NCBI GenBank assembly: GCA_944327225.1
Contig: CALVGZ010000010.1
Coordinates: 1 to 62,738 of the forward strand
Direction of reading: 5' to 3'
DNA length: 62,738 nucleotides
Origin: Candidatus Gastranaerophilales bacterium
GTDB lineage: Bacteria; Cyanobacteriota; Vampirovibrionia; Gastranaerophilales; Gastranaerophilaceae
In this document: positions 42,480-52,097 of the stretch, piece after piece
How the letters are laid out: each line of letters opens with the position of its first letter
How positions within the stretch are numbered: position 1 is the stretch's first letter
Translations under genes and position numbers: made by a program
The notes under the pieces: model-generated
Databases searched by the model: none
Told to the model about the DNA's origin: nothing
The model's input: only the letters and a program-made list of their open reading frames with translations

Positions 42480-43835
42480 TTAACTTAAATATTCCAATAA
42501 ATTATCAGAATTATTAATTCCATATTCAATCAAAATGTCAGCTTTAGTTTTCCTATTAATTAAAATCTCAAATAAAGATTTTAGATATAGTCTTTCCTTT
42601 GAACTTAAATTTTTTCTTGCAATGTTAAATAATTTAAAAGCAACGTCCCAGCCGCTGTATTGAGCATTTACTCTAAAATCCAGACCATAAGTTGTTGCCA
42701 ACATAGAGTAAAAATCAATTTTTTCAATTTTTAAAAATTTAAAAATATTAAAAAGCTCATAAAAATCACAGCAACAAAGCCCTTTATAAAAAGCACAGAT
42801 TGCAAGGGCAGTATCAAAATCAGAACTATCATGATTTCTTATTTCAATATACTGTTTTAATCTGACATCAGGAAAACACAAACTCTGGTGCAAAACATAA
42901 TCGTCAATGTTTGCAAAATAGCCCTTGTAACCAAAATTCATAAAAGTTGCAAAATCAATTTTTCCCAAAATCGGAATATCTTTTCCATCTCTTACAATAT
43001 ATACCATGGGAACTTTCAAAACTTGTTTGATATAGTTTCTTATAAAATTCTTATGCTTAAAAAATAACGATTTAAATACATCTTTATAAAATAAATTACA
43101 ACGATTCTTACCTGTATATAACCAAGCATAAGCACGATTTGTCTTTTTGTCAGTTAAACAATCTTTTTCAATAGGACTGTTTGAAGACAAGCCCGTCATA
43201 AACGGCATTATTAAATTAAAAAATAAAACCTTATTGTAAGCATCGAAAATATTTTTATAATCAATATTTATCTGAATACCCGCAGTTTGCCTCATCATTT
43301 TTTGGCAAAGTTCTCCTTTTTCACAAAAAGGCAGATAATCGTTCATTATTTTATATCTGTTTTTTTGCAAAATATCAATTTCATTAACGGAATTTTTTGG
43401 ATTGATTCCATACCCCAAAAACACAACATCATAAACATCAGCTATTTTATCCAAAAGATTTAAAATCATTTCGGCTTTTGATTGAATATCCACAATATTT
43501 TCAAAAGGTTTTAAACTAAGTTCTAGTTGACAACCCGGCTCAAGCGAAATTGAATTTCCTTCATTATCTTTTGCACCAATTACAATATCAGAGTCATATA
43601 TTAACTCCCATTTTAATATTTCAGAAAAATTCCTTATTACTTTTGAAATTTTGTCGTAGGAAGCAACAGATCTTGTCTTTTTATCAAAACTAATTCTTTC
43701 ATACTCTATCCCGAATAAATTTGAATTTTTGACATTAGAAAAATAAAACTTTTCTATATCTGAAATTGTTAATCTATAATTTTTAGGACTGTTGTTAATT
43801 TCTGTCGGTTTTTTTTCAATAGTTAAATTCTGCAT
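42480..43835 (-). CDS. gshA: Glutamate-cysteine ligase, GCS2 family
   Basis: The 451-residue protein resembles the plant/alphaproteobacterial type of glutamate-cysteine ligase. Visible elements are GIEYERI near the N-terminus, SLEPGCQLELS, MMRQTAGIQINIDY and YIEIRNHD. The family makes gamma-glutamylcysteine or a related amide bond. No gshB is in the window, so either gamma-glutamylcysteine is the end thiol or gshB lies elsewhere. I place the start at ATG 43835; the frame also has TTG at 43841. TAAGAT ends 6 nt before the ATG. It is divergent from rsmA. Confidence 0.82.
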   Translation of the reverse strand: MQNLTIEKKPTEINNSPKNYRLTISDIEKFYFSNVKNSNLFGIEYERISFDKKTRSVASYDKISKVIRNFSEILKWELIYDSDIVIGAKDNEGNSISLEPGCQLELSLKPFENIVDIQSKAEMILNLLDKIADVYDVVFLGYGINPKNSVNEIDILQKNRYKIMNDYLPFCEKGELCQKMMRQTAGIQINIDYKNIFDAYNKVLFFNLIMPFMTGLSSNSPIEKDCLTDKKTNRAYAWLYTGKNRCNLFYKDVFKSLFFKHKNFIRNYIKQVLKVPMVYIVRDGKDIPILGKIDFATFMNFGYKGYFANIDDYVLHQSLCFPDVRLKQYIEIRNHDSSDFDTALAICAFYKGLCCCDFYELFNIFKFLKIEKIDFYSMLATTYGLDFRVNAQYSGWDVAFKLFNIARKNLSSKERLYLKSLFEILINRKTKADILIEYGINNSDNLLEYLS

Positions 43836-43841
43836 ATTCAA

Positions 43842-43847
43842 ATCTTA
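43842..43847 (-). promoter_or_regulatory. -10 box of gshA (leaderless)
   Basis: TAAGAT on the minus strand ends 6 nt before the ATG at 43835. The -35 is weak (TTGTTA at 15 nt). Confidence 0.4.
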
Positions 43848-43901
43848 TCATAAATAATAATTTAACAAGTTAAACAAATTACCTAATTCAAATTTTAATG
43901 A

Positions 43902-43907
43902 TAAAAT
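43902..43907 (+). promoter_or_regulatory. -10 box of rsmA (leaderless)
   Basis: TAAAAT ends 6 nt before the ATG at 43914. The possible -35 TTACCT is poor. Confidence 0.4.
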
Positions 43908-43913
43908 CAATTT

Positions 43914-44753
43914 ATGAATTTAAATTATGCCATAAGAGCAAAAAAATTTAAAGCAAAAAAAGCACTGGGACAAAATTTCCTTATAGATTCGGATGTTATC
44001 AATTTTATTTCTAATTTTGCGAATGAAAATGATGAAATTCTGGAAATTGGTCCCGGATTAGGCTTTGTAACAGAAAAACTTGTTCAAAAAGCAAAAAAAG
44101 TCATAGCTTTAGAAATAGATAAAGACGCAATTACTGTTTTAAATAAAAATTTATCTGGCAATAAAAATTTTCTCTTATTTGAACGAGATATTTTAAAAAC
44201 CGATATCAACGAGCTTCCTTTTGAAGACAAAAAAATAAAAGTAATTGCAAATATTCCTTACTATATAACAAGTCCAATATTAGTCCATCTACTAGGCGAA
44301 ATAGATGAAATAAATCACAAAAACAGATCCAAAATAAGTGAAATAATCCTAATGGTTCAACTGGAAGTCGCAAGAAGAATAATAGCAGATGAAAATTCCG
44401 ACAATAAAGAATACGGTTCTTTATCAATATTATCTCAAATGTATTCGGATACAGAAATAATAAAAATTGTTCCGAAAAGCTCTTTTCTGCCAAGTCCAAA
44501 AGTAGACAGTGCGATAGTTAAATTTATAATTAAAGAAAACCCAAAAGTTGAAATTACGAGACTTTTAAAGAAAACAATTAGAGCTATATTTTCAACAAGA
44601 AGAAAAAATATAAAAAACGCACTCCAAATAGCCAAATTTAAAGATGTTGAAGAAGCACTAAACAAAGCAAATATTCAAAAAACAAAAAGAGGTGAAGAAT
44701 TATCCCTTAAAGAAATTCAAAAACTTTCACAAGCTTTAGAGGAATTCAACTAA
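43914..44753 (+). CDS. rsmA: 16S rRNA dimethyladenosine transferase RsmA (KsgA)
   Basis: The 279-residue SAM-dependent enzyme dimethylates A1518/A1519 of 16S rRNA. The N-terminal KKALGQNFL and SAM motif EIGPGLGFVT are diagnostic, as is NIPYYITSP (the NLPY-type catalytic motif). The ispE ATG overlaps its stop (TAATG), so the two are coupled. The spacing of TAAAAT to the ATG suggests a leaderless mRNA. Confidence 0.96.
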   Translation: MNLNYAIRAKKFKAKKALGQNFLIDSDVINFISNFANENDEILEIGPGLGFVTEKLVQKAKKVIALEIDKDAITVLNKNLSGNKNFLLFERDILKTDINELPFEDKKIKVIANIPYYITSPILVHLLGEIDEINHKNRSKISEIILMVQLEVARRIIADENSDNKEYGSLSILSQMYSDTEIIKIVPKSSFLPSPKVDSAIVKFIIKENPKVEITRLLKKTIRAIFSTRRKNIKNALQIAKFKDVEEALNKANIQKTKRGEELSLKEIQKLSQALEEFN

Positions 44754-45532
44754 TGAAAACTATAAAAATACAATGCCCGGCAAAAATTAATCTTGATTTA
44801 AGAGTATATCCACGCGATAAAAAAACAGGATATCACGATATAAAAAGCATAATGCAGACAATAAATCTTTATGACTACATTACCTTGGAACTTGAAGAAG
44901 GTGATGAAATAATTTTGTCGGGAACTTCAGATGAGATTCCTTATAACAAAGAAAATTTATGCTATAAAGCGGCAGAACTGTTTTTCAAAAAAATAAACAA
45001 ATCCTATAAACTAAAAATTTATATAGAAAAAAATATTCCGGTATGTGCCGGACTTGCCGGCGGTTCAACAGATGCAGCCGGAGTATTGTACGGTTTAAAC
45101 AAACTTTTAAATAGCCCCTTAAAGGATAGCGAGATGGATGAATTAGCACTTAAACTCGGTTCTGACTTAAATTTTTGCTTAAGAGGGGGGACAAAACTCT
45201 GTAAAGGCAGAGGCGAAAAAATTATAGATATGCCATTTTTTAATTTTAAACTTTCTTTAATAAAACCTAAAAATCTTAAAATTTCAGCAAAAGAAGCCTA
45301 TGAAGCTTTTGACAAATTAAAGAAAGAATCTACCATGAGAAATGATTTAGAATTTGCACTTATTGAAACTAAAAAATATCCAGAAATTAACTACCTTTCA
45401 TCTCTTAATCTACAAATGTCGGGTTCGGGGCCAACATTTTTTGCAAGAGAGGAAAAAATTGAGTTAAAAAATGATAATTATTTAATAATTAACAACCTAA
45501 ACTCTATAAATTACGGAACAAGAGAAGTATAA
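44753..45532 (+). CDS. ispE: 4-diphosphocytidyl-2-C-methyl-D-erythritol kinase IspE
   Basis: This 259-residue GHMP kinase belongs to the MEP isoprenoid pathway. Signature segments are CPAKINLDLRV, the ATP-binding VCAGLAGGSTDAAG and the C-terminal MSGSGPTFFA. It overlaps rsmA by one base, a conserved pairing. It supplies the same pathway as ispH at 3.3 kb. Its stop abuts the convergent GT2 gene, leaving no room for a separate terminator. Confidence 0.96.
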   Translation: MKTIKIQCPAKINLDLRVYPRDKKTGYHDIKSIMQTINLYDYITLELEEGDEIILSGTSDEIPYNKENLCYKAAELFFKKINKSYKLKIYIEKNIPVCAGLAGGSTDAAGVLYGLNKLLNSPLKDSEMDELALKLGSDLNFCLRGGTKLCKGRGEKIIDMPFFNFKLSLIKPKNLKISAKEAYEAFDKLKKESTMRNDLEFALIETKKYPEINYLSSLNLQMSGSGPTFFAREEKIELKNDNYLIINNLNSINYGTREV

Positions 45533-46492
45533 CTACAATAATTCATCTTCTATCAAATACCTTGGACGTCTTTTGACTTCTCTAAATACTTGACCCAAAT
45601 ACTCTCCGACAATACCGACACAAAATATCTCAATTCCGCCAAAAAAGGAGGTTAAAATAATTGACGTTGCCCATCCGTCGGGAGAATCATTGTAAAATAA
45701 TTTTGCAAAAATTGCCCAAAGTCCCATAGAAAAACCAAAAATCATACAAAATATTCCAAGTACGCAAATCAATTTCAAAGGAACAATACTATATGAAGTA
45801 ATACCGTTTACCGCAAGTGCGGTTAAGGAAATTAAATTAAATTTTGATCTTCCTACTTTTCTCGGTTTGACATCAAAATAAACATTTGTGGTAGTAAAAC
45901 CTATTTCATGAAAAAAACCTCTTAAAAATAAATCAGTTTCTTCAAATTTCTCCAATACATTTAAAACTTCGTGTGATACAAGTCTGTAATCCGAATGATT
46001 TTTGGGAATTTTTACACCTAAAATGTTCATTAATTTATAAAAAGCAAGTGCTGAAGTTTTTTTAAACCAGTCATCCGTTTTTCTGTCATTTCTGATACCA
46101 AATACGATTCTGTAGCCTTCATCATATTTATCAACAAATTCCTCTATTTTAGATTCATCTTGCTGCAAATCAGCATCTATGGTAACAACGGCAGAACAGC
46201 CAATTTTATTTGCACCCAGCATGCCTGCAAGCAATGCCTTTTGATTACCAAAATTACTGGAAAATTTAATTGCCTTAATTTTATTCGGGTGTCTGGCAAC
46301 AGCCTTAGCAATCTCAAGCCAAGTATCGTCAACTGAACCGTCATCCACAAGATAAATATAGCTGGAATCGGATATTTTTTCCTTTTTTTCTAATTCAAAA
46401 AGCACTTCCAACAATCTTTCCGTTGTTGGTTTTATTAAATCCTGTTCGTTAAAACAAGGTACAGCAATTGCAAGTCTTGTATCTTTCGCCAT
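45533..46492 (-). CDS. Glycosyltransferase family 2, polyprenyl-phosphate sugar transferase type
   Basis: The protein (319 residues from ATG 46492, preceded by GGAGGTAAAT) has the GT-A fold: AVPCFNEQD, VDDGSVDDTW, DADLQQD and a SDYRLVSHEV segment. Two C-terminal transmembrane helices follow (about 230-255 and 265-290). This fits DPMS/GtrB/ArnC-like enzymes, which load undecaprenyl phosphate with a sugar. The longer frame upstream has no homologous sequence. It is divergent from a YdjC-type deacetylase, suggesting the same lipid-linked or hopanoid sugar is modified. Confidence 0.88.
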   Translation of the reverse strand: MAKDTRLAIAVPCFNEQDLIKPTTERLLEVLFELEKKEKISDSSYIYLVDDGSVDDTWLEIAKAVARHPNKIKAIKFSSNFGNQKALLAGMLGANKIGCSAVVTIDADLQQDESKIEEFVDKYDEGYRIVFGIRNDRKTDDWFKKTSALAFYKLMNILGVKIPKNHSDYRLVSHEVLNVLEKFEETDLFLRGFFHEIGFTTTNVYFDVKPRKVGRSKFNLISLTALAVNGITSYSIVPLKLICVLGIFCMIFGFSMGLWAIFAKLFYNDSPDGWATSIILTSFFGGIEIFCVGIVGEYLGQVFREVKRRPRYLIEDELL

Positions 46493-46573
46493 ATTTACCT
46501 CCGAACTACATGCTACCATAAAATATTTAATCTTGTAAAACAATTTTATGATAAAATCATCAAAGGAGTCGAA

Positions 46574-47431
46574 ATGAAAAAATTTGTTCTTAATGCTGAT
46601 GACCTTGCAAAAAGTGAATTTCACAATAATGCCGTTCTTGAAGGGTTTAAAAAAGGCTTTTTAAAGAGTGCAAGTATTATGGCAAATATGCCTTCATTTG
46701 AAGATGCAATTTACAGGATAATACAACCAAATCCAAAATTGGGAGTTGGAATTCATCTGAATCTTATTGAAGGAAAAGCACTTAATCCAAGCTTGAAAAC
46801 CCTCTGCGACAATAACGGCAACTTTAAAAACGGATATTTCGACATACTTTTAAAGTCAAAAAATAAAAACTTTTTGAAAGAAGTTGAAATTGAATTTAAA
46901 AGCCAAATTGAACTTGCTCAAAAATATATACAATTAACCCACATAGATTCACATGTTCATATCCATTCCATTCCTGCAATTTTTGAAATTACGGCTAAAT
47001 TAGCAAATGAATACAATATAAAACAAATAAGAACACAAGCTGAAATTCCTTATTTTATTTCAAATGAAAAAAAATATAAAAAATATTTAATTAATCTTGC
47101 TAAAGTAATGCTTCTAAATTATTTTACACTAAAAAATAAACCTATTGTAAAAAAATACAATTTAAACACAAACGATTATATTATTGGAGTGGGCTATACC
47201 GGAATGATGTCTTCAACTAGTGTTCTTGAAGGATTGAAAAAAATTAAAGGAGATAATACTGTTGAAGCACTAATACATCCTGCAATATATTACAATGAAA
47301 CAAAAGACTCGCACACAAAGGAATTTGAAATAACCCAAGACAAAATGCTCAAAAATTTAATTGAAAATTTAGGATATATAACAACTAACTACATTGAAGA
47401 ACAAAACAATATTTCACTTTCAAATGTATAA
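46574..47431 (+). CDS. ChbG/YdjC/HpnK-type carbohydrate deacetylase
   Basis: The 285-residue metal-dependent deacetylase has the family's acidic NADD near the N-terminus and the zinc-binding VGIHLNL and DSHVHIHSIP. Substrates in the family are N-acetylated oligosaccharides or lipid-linked amino sugars. AAAGGAGTCGAA precedes the ATG. It is divergent from the GT2 gene, so deacetylation of the transferred sugar is plausible. Confidence 0.88.
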   Translation: MKKFVLNADDLAKSEFHNNAVLEGFKKGFLKSASIMANMPSFEDAIYRIIQPNPKLGVGIHLNLIEGKALNPSLKTLCDNNGNFKNGYFDILLKSKNKNFLKEVEIEFKSQIELAQKYIQLTHIDSHVHIHSIPAIFEITAKLANEYNIKQIRTQAEIPYFISNEKKYKKYLINLAKVMLLNYFTLKNKPIVKKYNLNTNDYIIGVGYTGMMSSTSVLEGLKKIKGDNTVEALIHPAIYYNETKDSHTKEFEITQDKMLKNLIENLGYITTNYIEEQNNISLSNV

Positions 47432-47478
47432 AATAAATGTTATAATTTTTTCATATTTTATAGAGGAATTAATTTTAT

Positions 47479-50400
47479 ATGTTGCAATCAGTACCCAAAG
47501 CCATCAAAAACGCATTCAAAGGAAGTTTTATAAAAAAAGTATGTAACTATCTGCATGATTGCGTAAGAGAAGAAGTAAAGTCATCAACCTTTCGAAATTT
47601 AAAGGGTGATAAAGAAAATAAATGGGCATTCTTAGACGGAAGTGAAAAAGTTTTTACCAATTTTGACACTCCTTTAATGCTTGACGGGACAGACAGTTAT
47701 TTAACAGAACTTATGATTCAATCCGAAATGAATCAAAAAGACAAATATTTAATATATGGATTTCTTTTTTTAGTGGGCAAAAATGGTAAATCAAAAAAAA
47801 ATAATGAATTTTTAACCCCGCTTTTATATGCACCTGCAAAACTTGAAAGGGTTGGAATTAATCTTGAACTTTCCATACAAGAAGACGTGCTTTCTCTGAA
47901 TACAGGTGCAATAGCTCAATTAATACAAAGAGAAGACGAACAAGAAACAGATGCAATGCTATCAGGCCTGTTAGATGTTGTTCCCTCGCTTCCTTTAAAA
48001 GAAGACGAGCTAAACATTTTTCTTACAACTCTAAAGTCATTGGCACCAAGCATACAAATATCGCTTGACATCGGTGCAACATCTGATATTAAACAAAGTG
48101 AAGCGGATTTTTACAACAACGAAGCAACTATTGAAGATATCGAAAACGGCAATTTTGATTTTGATTCAATAGAAAACATGCAAAATGCTCCAAAAGTAAA
48201 AGTAGACACTCTTATTTTAGAACGCACGCAAGCTGTTATTTTAACAACAAGACCCACAGTAACAGCCGGAGTCCTGCACGAACTTATGCAAATAGCGGAA
48301 AAACCTTCCGGGGTCCACAGAGAAACAGTTCTGAATGTTATTAACCAAGAATTTTTAGAATCAACGGGACAAATAGAAATAAAGCTCGAAGAAAATGATT
48401 TAAAAACATTCTTCCCCATAACCCCTTTAAGTTTATCGGATTCGCAAGAAGAAGTTATAAGAAAAATTGAAGAAAACGACTTTTTAGCAGTATATGGTCC
48501 CCCGGGAACCGGAAAAAGCCAGACAATAGTAAATGTTGCAGCACATCTTATAGCAAACGGAAAATCAGTCTTGGTCGCAAGCAGAATGGATAAAGCAGTT
48601 GACGTTGTAGCAGAAAGATTAAATGAACTTAACGCACCGTATTTAGCACTCAGAGCAGGAAGAGCAAACTATCAAAGACAGTTAAATAACGAATTGCAAG
48701 AACTACTCTCAAGCAAGGCAGATTTAAACGGCGACATAAGCGATAATATGACAGCAGACATAGATGATATGAAAGATTTGCTAAAAGACATCAAACGCCT
48801 TGAAGATTCTGTTCTTGTAATTTTATCTCTTGAAAAAAAATATACCGAAATATATGAAGAGTTTAAAGATGCAAAAGATAGCATTTCAGACTTAACTTTA
48901 ATTATCAATAAAATAAAATACGAACAACTTGAAGAAGCAAAAAAAACATTTTCTGTAATTGAAGAACTAGAAAACAAATACAAAAAATCGCTTTTCGATA
49001 AAATAAAATTATTCTTCGACTATAAAAAAATTAAAAAACTTTTAAAATTACAAAAAGTTCTCAATGAAGAAATCTTAAAACGCCTGCCCTATGAGCTGCA
49101 TATTGCAATGGAAGAAGCTAAATTAAGACAAGTCGAGGACGATATAAATTCAAAAGGTAATCTGCACCAAATATTAAGAAGAATAAAAACCCTAAAATCC
49201 AAACAAAAAAAATTAGCAACAGATATATTAAAAAACAAAAGAAGAACGGCACTTAAAAATATTCTATGTGATGCCTCTAAAAGAAGAAGATTGATGATAC
49301 ATGCCAAATCATTGGTCTCAAGAAAAACCAATCTTCAAAACAGGCTTCTTGAAAAAGAAGATTTTAAACCGCTTTTAAATGCTTTCCCATGCTGGTGCAC
49401 AACAACATACGCTATTTCAAACAGCCTGCCTTTAAAACCGGCGATGTTTGATGTGGTTATAATTGACGAAGCATCACAATGCGACATAGCTTCTTGCATT
49501 CCTGTTTTATACAGAGCAAAAAAAGCGATAATAGTAGGTGATGACAAACAACTGCCTCACCTTTCTTTTCTTGAAAAAGCCAAAGAACAAAGTTTTCTAA
49601 ATCAATACGGAATAGACGATAAATATCAATTAATGTGGCGTTTTAGAGATAATTCAATGTTTGATTTGGCAAATTATTATTCAACCAATCCCGTACTTTT
49701 AGATGAACATTTTAGATCATCCGCTCCAATAATAGAATTTTCAAGTAATGAATTTTACGGCGGAAAAATAAAAATAATGAGTCCAAACATAAACAATAAA
49801 GATATAGTTGAATTAAGGATAGTAAAAGAAGGAAAAGTTGACTACGATGCAACAAGAAATGTTCCTGAATGCGAAGAAATTATAAAAACCATTCAAGAAA
49901 TAATTATAAACGATTCAAAAAATGAAAATCCGATTTCTATAGGAGTAATTTCACCATTTAGGGCACAAGTTGACCTGATTAAAAAGGCAATTTTGAAAGT
50001 ATTTGACGGAGACACAATTTTAAAACATAAACTCGATGTCGGAACAGCTCATACTTTTCAAGGTGATGAACGAGATGTTATGCTTTTGTCATGGACTTTT
50101 GCACCAAATTCACATACCCAAAGCTTAATTTTTGCACAAAAACCGAATCTTTTTAATGTCGCAATTACACGTGCAAAATACAAATTAATTAACTTCATAT
50201 CAAGAGATGTGAACGAGTTGCCGGAAGGTCTTTTAAGAAATTATCTCGAATATGTTAAAAAAATAAATGCAAGCGAAAGAAAAAATTATTTTAAAAACCC
50301 GTTCGAAAAAACAGTTTTCGATGAAATAATTAAAGAATTTCCCGCACTTGAAAAAGAGGGAAAAATAATGGCCGGAGTTGAAATGGGTTCAATAAACGCA

Positions 50401-50592
50401 GATATAATAGCAGATAAAACTGTCATTGAAGTTGATGGCATCGAAGACAATATAAAATGCAAATATAACGACATGAAAAAACAGGCAATAATGGAGCGTT
50501 GCGGATATAATGTCATAAGAATAACCAAAAGAGAATGGATGATATCAAAAGATGCCTGTTTGGATAGAATAAAACAAAATATATGCGAATAA
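47479..50592 (+). CDS. SF1 (UPF1/DNA2-like) helicase with C-terminal restriction-type nuclease domain
   Basis: The 1037-residue protein has an N-terminal region (1-330) of unknown fold. Helicase core motifs follow: I GPPGTGKSQT at about 340, a large coiled-coil insertion (430-620), II IIDEASQ at about 660, GDDKQLP, V/VI TFQGDERDV and NVAITRAKY. The last 100 residues resemble a DUF559/Vsr-type PD-(D/E)xK nuclease: ADIIADKTVIEVDG, then a helix with MKKQAIMERCGYNVIRI. Such helicase-nuclease fusions occur in anti-phage and repair systems. There is no obvious partner, but the gene stands alone between housekeeping genes. AGAGGA lies 13 nt before the ATG, a long spacing. Confidence 0.8.
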   Translation: MLQSVPKAIKNAFKGSFIKKVCNYLHDCVREEVKSSTFRNLKGDKENKWAFLDGSEKVFTNFDTPLMLDGTDSYLTELMIQSEMNQKDKYLIYGFLFLVGKNGKSKKNNEFLTPLLYAPAKLERVGINLELSIQEDVLSLNTGAIAQLIQREDEQETDAMLSGLLDVVPSLPLKEDELNIFLTTLKSLAPSIQISLDIGATSDIKQSEADFYNNEATIEDIENGNFDFDSIENMQNAPKVKVDTLILERTQAVILTTRPTVTAGVLHELMQIAEKPSGVHRETVLNVINQEFLESTGQIEIKLEENDLKTFFPITPLSLSDSQEEVIRKIEENDFLAVYGPPGTGKSQTIVNVAAHLIANGKSVLVASRMDKAVDVVAERLNELNAPYLALRAGRANYQRQLNNELQELLSSKADLNGDISDNMTADIDDMKDLLKDIKRLEDSVLVILSLEKKYTEIYEEFKDAKDSISDLTLIINKIKYEQLEEAKKTFSVIEELENKYKKSLFDKIKLFFDYKKIKKLLKLQKVLNEEILKRLPYELHIAMEEAKLRQVEDDINSKGNLHQILRRIKTLKSKQKKLATDILKNKRRTALKNILCDASKRRRLMIHAKSLVSRKTNLQNRLLEKEDFKPLLNAFPCWCTTTYAISNSLPLKPAMFDVVIIDEASQCDIASCIPVLYRAKKAIIVGDDKQLPHLSFLEKAKEQSFLNQYGIDDKYQLMWRFRDNSMFDLANYYSTNPVLLDEHFRSSAPIIEFSSNEFYGGKIKIMSPNINNKDIVELRIVKEGKVDYDATRNVPECEEIIKTIQEIIINDSKNENPISIGVISPFRAQVDLIKKAILKVFDGDTILKHKLDVGTAHTFQGDERDVMLLSWTFAPNSHTQSLIFAQKPNLFNVAITRAKYKLINFISRDVNELPEGLLRNYLEYVKKINASERKNYFKNPFEKTVFDEIIKEFPALEKEGKIMAGVEMGSINADIIADKTVIEVDGIEDNIKCKYNDMKKQAIMERCGYNVIRITKREWMISKDACLDRIKQNICE

Positions 50593-50617
50593 AAAAACCC
50601 GCTAATGCGGGTTTTTT
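50592..50617. terminator. Bidirectional terminator
   Basis: AAAAAACCCGC and GCGGGTTTTTT pair around loop TAAT. It is shared by the helicase gene (whose stop it overlaps) and the convergent SPFH gene, which stops at 50619. Confidence 0.93.
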
Positions 50618-50618
50618 A

Positions 50619-51587
50619 TTATTTATTTAACATTTGCTTAATGCCATCGATAGAAGATAAAATTCCCGTAGCCTCATAAGGCATATAAACAACCTTATTA
50701 TCCTGACCTTTTGCAATATCCTGCAAGGACTCAAGATATTTCATTGCAATTAAATATTTATCCGGCTGACCTTGATTTTTAAATGCATCGGTTATTCTTT
50801 CAATAGCACCTTTTTCTGCATCAGCTTCGATTAGTCTTGCTTGAGCATAACCTTCAGCCTTTAAAATTTCAGCTTGCTTAATACCTTCAGCTTGATTGAT
50901 TGCAGCCTCTTTTTCACCTTCAGCCTTTAAAATAGCGGATTTTTTAAGACCTTCCGCTTCAAGGATAGCTGCACGTCTATCACGTTCTGCTTTCATTTGT
51001 TTTTCCATAGCGGACTGTATATCAACAGGCGGAATAATATCTTGTAATTCAACACGATTTACCTTAACACCCCATTTATTGGTTGCTTCATCCAATATTG
51101 AACGCAACTCGACATTAATCTTATCTCTTGAAACTAATGTTTCATCTAAATCTAATTGACCGACAAGATTTCTTAGAGTTGTTTGAGTCAATTTTTCAAT
51201 TGCTTCCGGCAAATTTTGTATTTCATAAACAGCAGATTTTGGATCCACAATTTGAAAATACAAAAGTGCATTTATGCTGATTGAAACATTATCCTTGGTA
51301 ATTACTGTTTGACGGGGAAAATCATAAACAGATTCTCTTAAGTCTATTCTTGTTCTTTCTTTTATAAAGGAATATGTTTGTCCGTCATATCCTTTTTGCA
51401 CAACCTTCCAAGCAACTCCTCTGGGTGCTTCAATTATAGGGACTATAAAATTTAAACCCGATTCAAGTGTCTTTTTATATTTCCCAAGCCTTTCAACAAT
51501 AACAACTTCGGCTTGCTGAACTATAATTACCCCCTTGATTACAAAAACCAATACAAGTGCTAATAAAAAAATTAAAAAAATAGTCAA
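50619..51587 (-). CDS. SPFH/band-7 membrane protein (paraslipin/QmcA-like)
   Basis: The 322-residue protein has one N-terminal transmembrane helix (residues 3-22) followed by the SPFH domain (VERLGKYKKTLESGLNF, YFQIVDPKSAVY). A long helical region with repeated ILKAEGEKEAAI-like heptads follows, then a C-terminal tail. Such proteins form membrane scaffolds and work with NfeD-type partners, the gene of which is directly upstream (22-nt gap). It probably protects or regulates membrane proteins. Confidence 0.93.
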   Translation of the reverse strand: MTIFLIFLLALVLVFVIKGVIIVQQAEVVIVERLGKYKKTLESGLNFIVPIIEAPRGVAWKVVQKGYDGQTYSFIKERTRIDLRESVYDFPRQTVITKDNVSISINALLYFQIVDPKSAVYEIQNLPEAIEKLTQTTLRNLVGQLDLDETLVSRDKINVELRSILDEATNKWGVKVNRVELQDIIPPVDIQSAMEKQMKAERDRRAAILEAEGLKKSAILKAEGEKEAAINQAEGIKQAEILKAEGYAQARLIEADAEKGAIERITDAFKNQGQPDKYLIAMKYLESLQDIAKGQDNKVVYMPYEATGILSSIDGIKQMLNK

Positions 51588-51608
51588 ATCAATATCTCCT
51601 TATACAAA

Positions 51609-52031
51609 CTAATCCACTTTTTTAACGTACATTATAATACTTTCGTAATCGATTATTTCTACATCACAACCCGCTTCAATAATTTCATCATCCTTTGTCC
51701 TTGCTTGCCATCTTTCATCATATATAGAGATAGCTCCTGAATTTTTATCAATTTTTTCAACTGCTTTTGCTTTTTTTCCGACATATTTTGCACAAATTCC
51801 CGTTTGTTGTTTTTTGTTTTTTTCGCATTTAATTAAAAGAGGTCTTAATGTATACATTAAAATTATCGATAATACACAAAAACACACAGTTAAAACAATA
51901 ACACTTTTAACATAAACAGAAATTACAGCACACAAAAAAGCGGCGATCGCAAAATTTAAAAAGAAAATCCCCGGAATCATCATTTCAAGAATTAAAAAAG
52001 TTATTCCAAAACATAATATAATCTGCCACAT
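51609..52031 (-). CDS. NfeD-family membrane protein
   Basis: The 140-residue protein has two to three transmembrane helices (residues 4-20, 25-42, 47-65) and a C-terminal OB-fold domain (GKKAKAVEKID through YDERWQARTKDDEI), which is the short NfeD class. NfeD proteins accompany SPFH proteins, and the SPFH gene follows directly. It starts 66 nt after the stop of the AlkD-like gene. A CTCC-complement ribosome site GGAGG precedes the ATG. Confidence 0.9.
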   Translation of the reverse strand: MWQIILCFGITFLILEMMIPGIFFLNFAIAAFLCAVISVYVKSVIVLTVCFCVLSIILMYTLRPLLIKCEKNKKQQTGICAKYVGKKAKAVEKIDKNSGAISIYDERWQARTKDDEIIEAGCDVEIIDYESIIMYVKKVD

Positions 52032-52097
52032 ATAACCTCCTAAAATATATTTACATATTATATTATATTTTTAAATTATGCAAAAATATAATAATTA

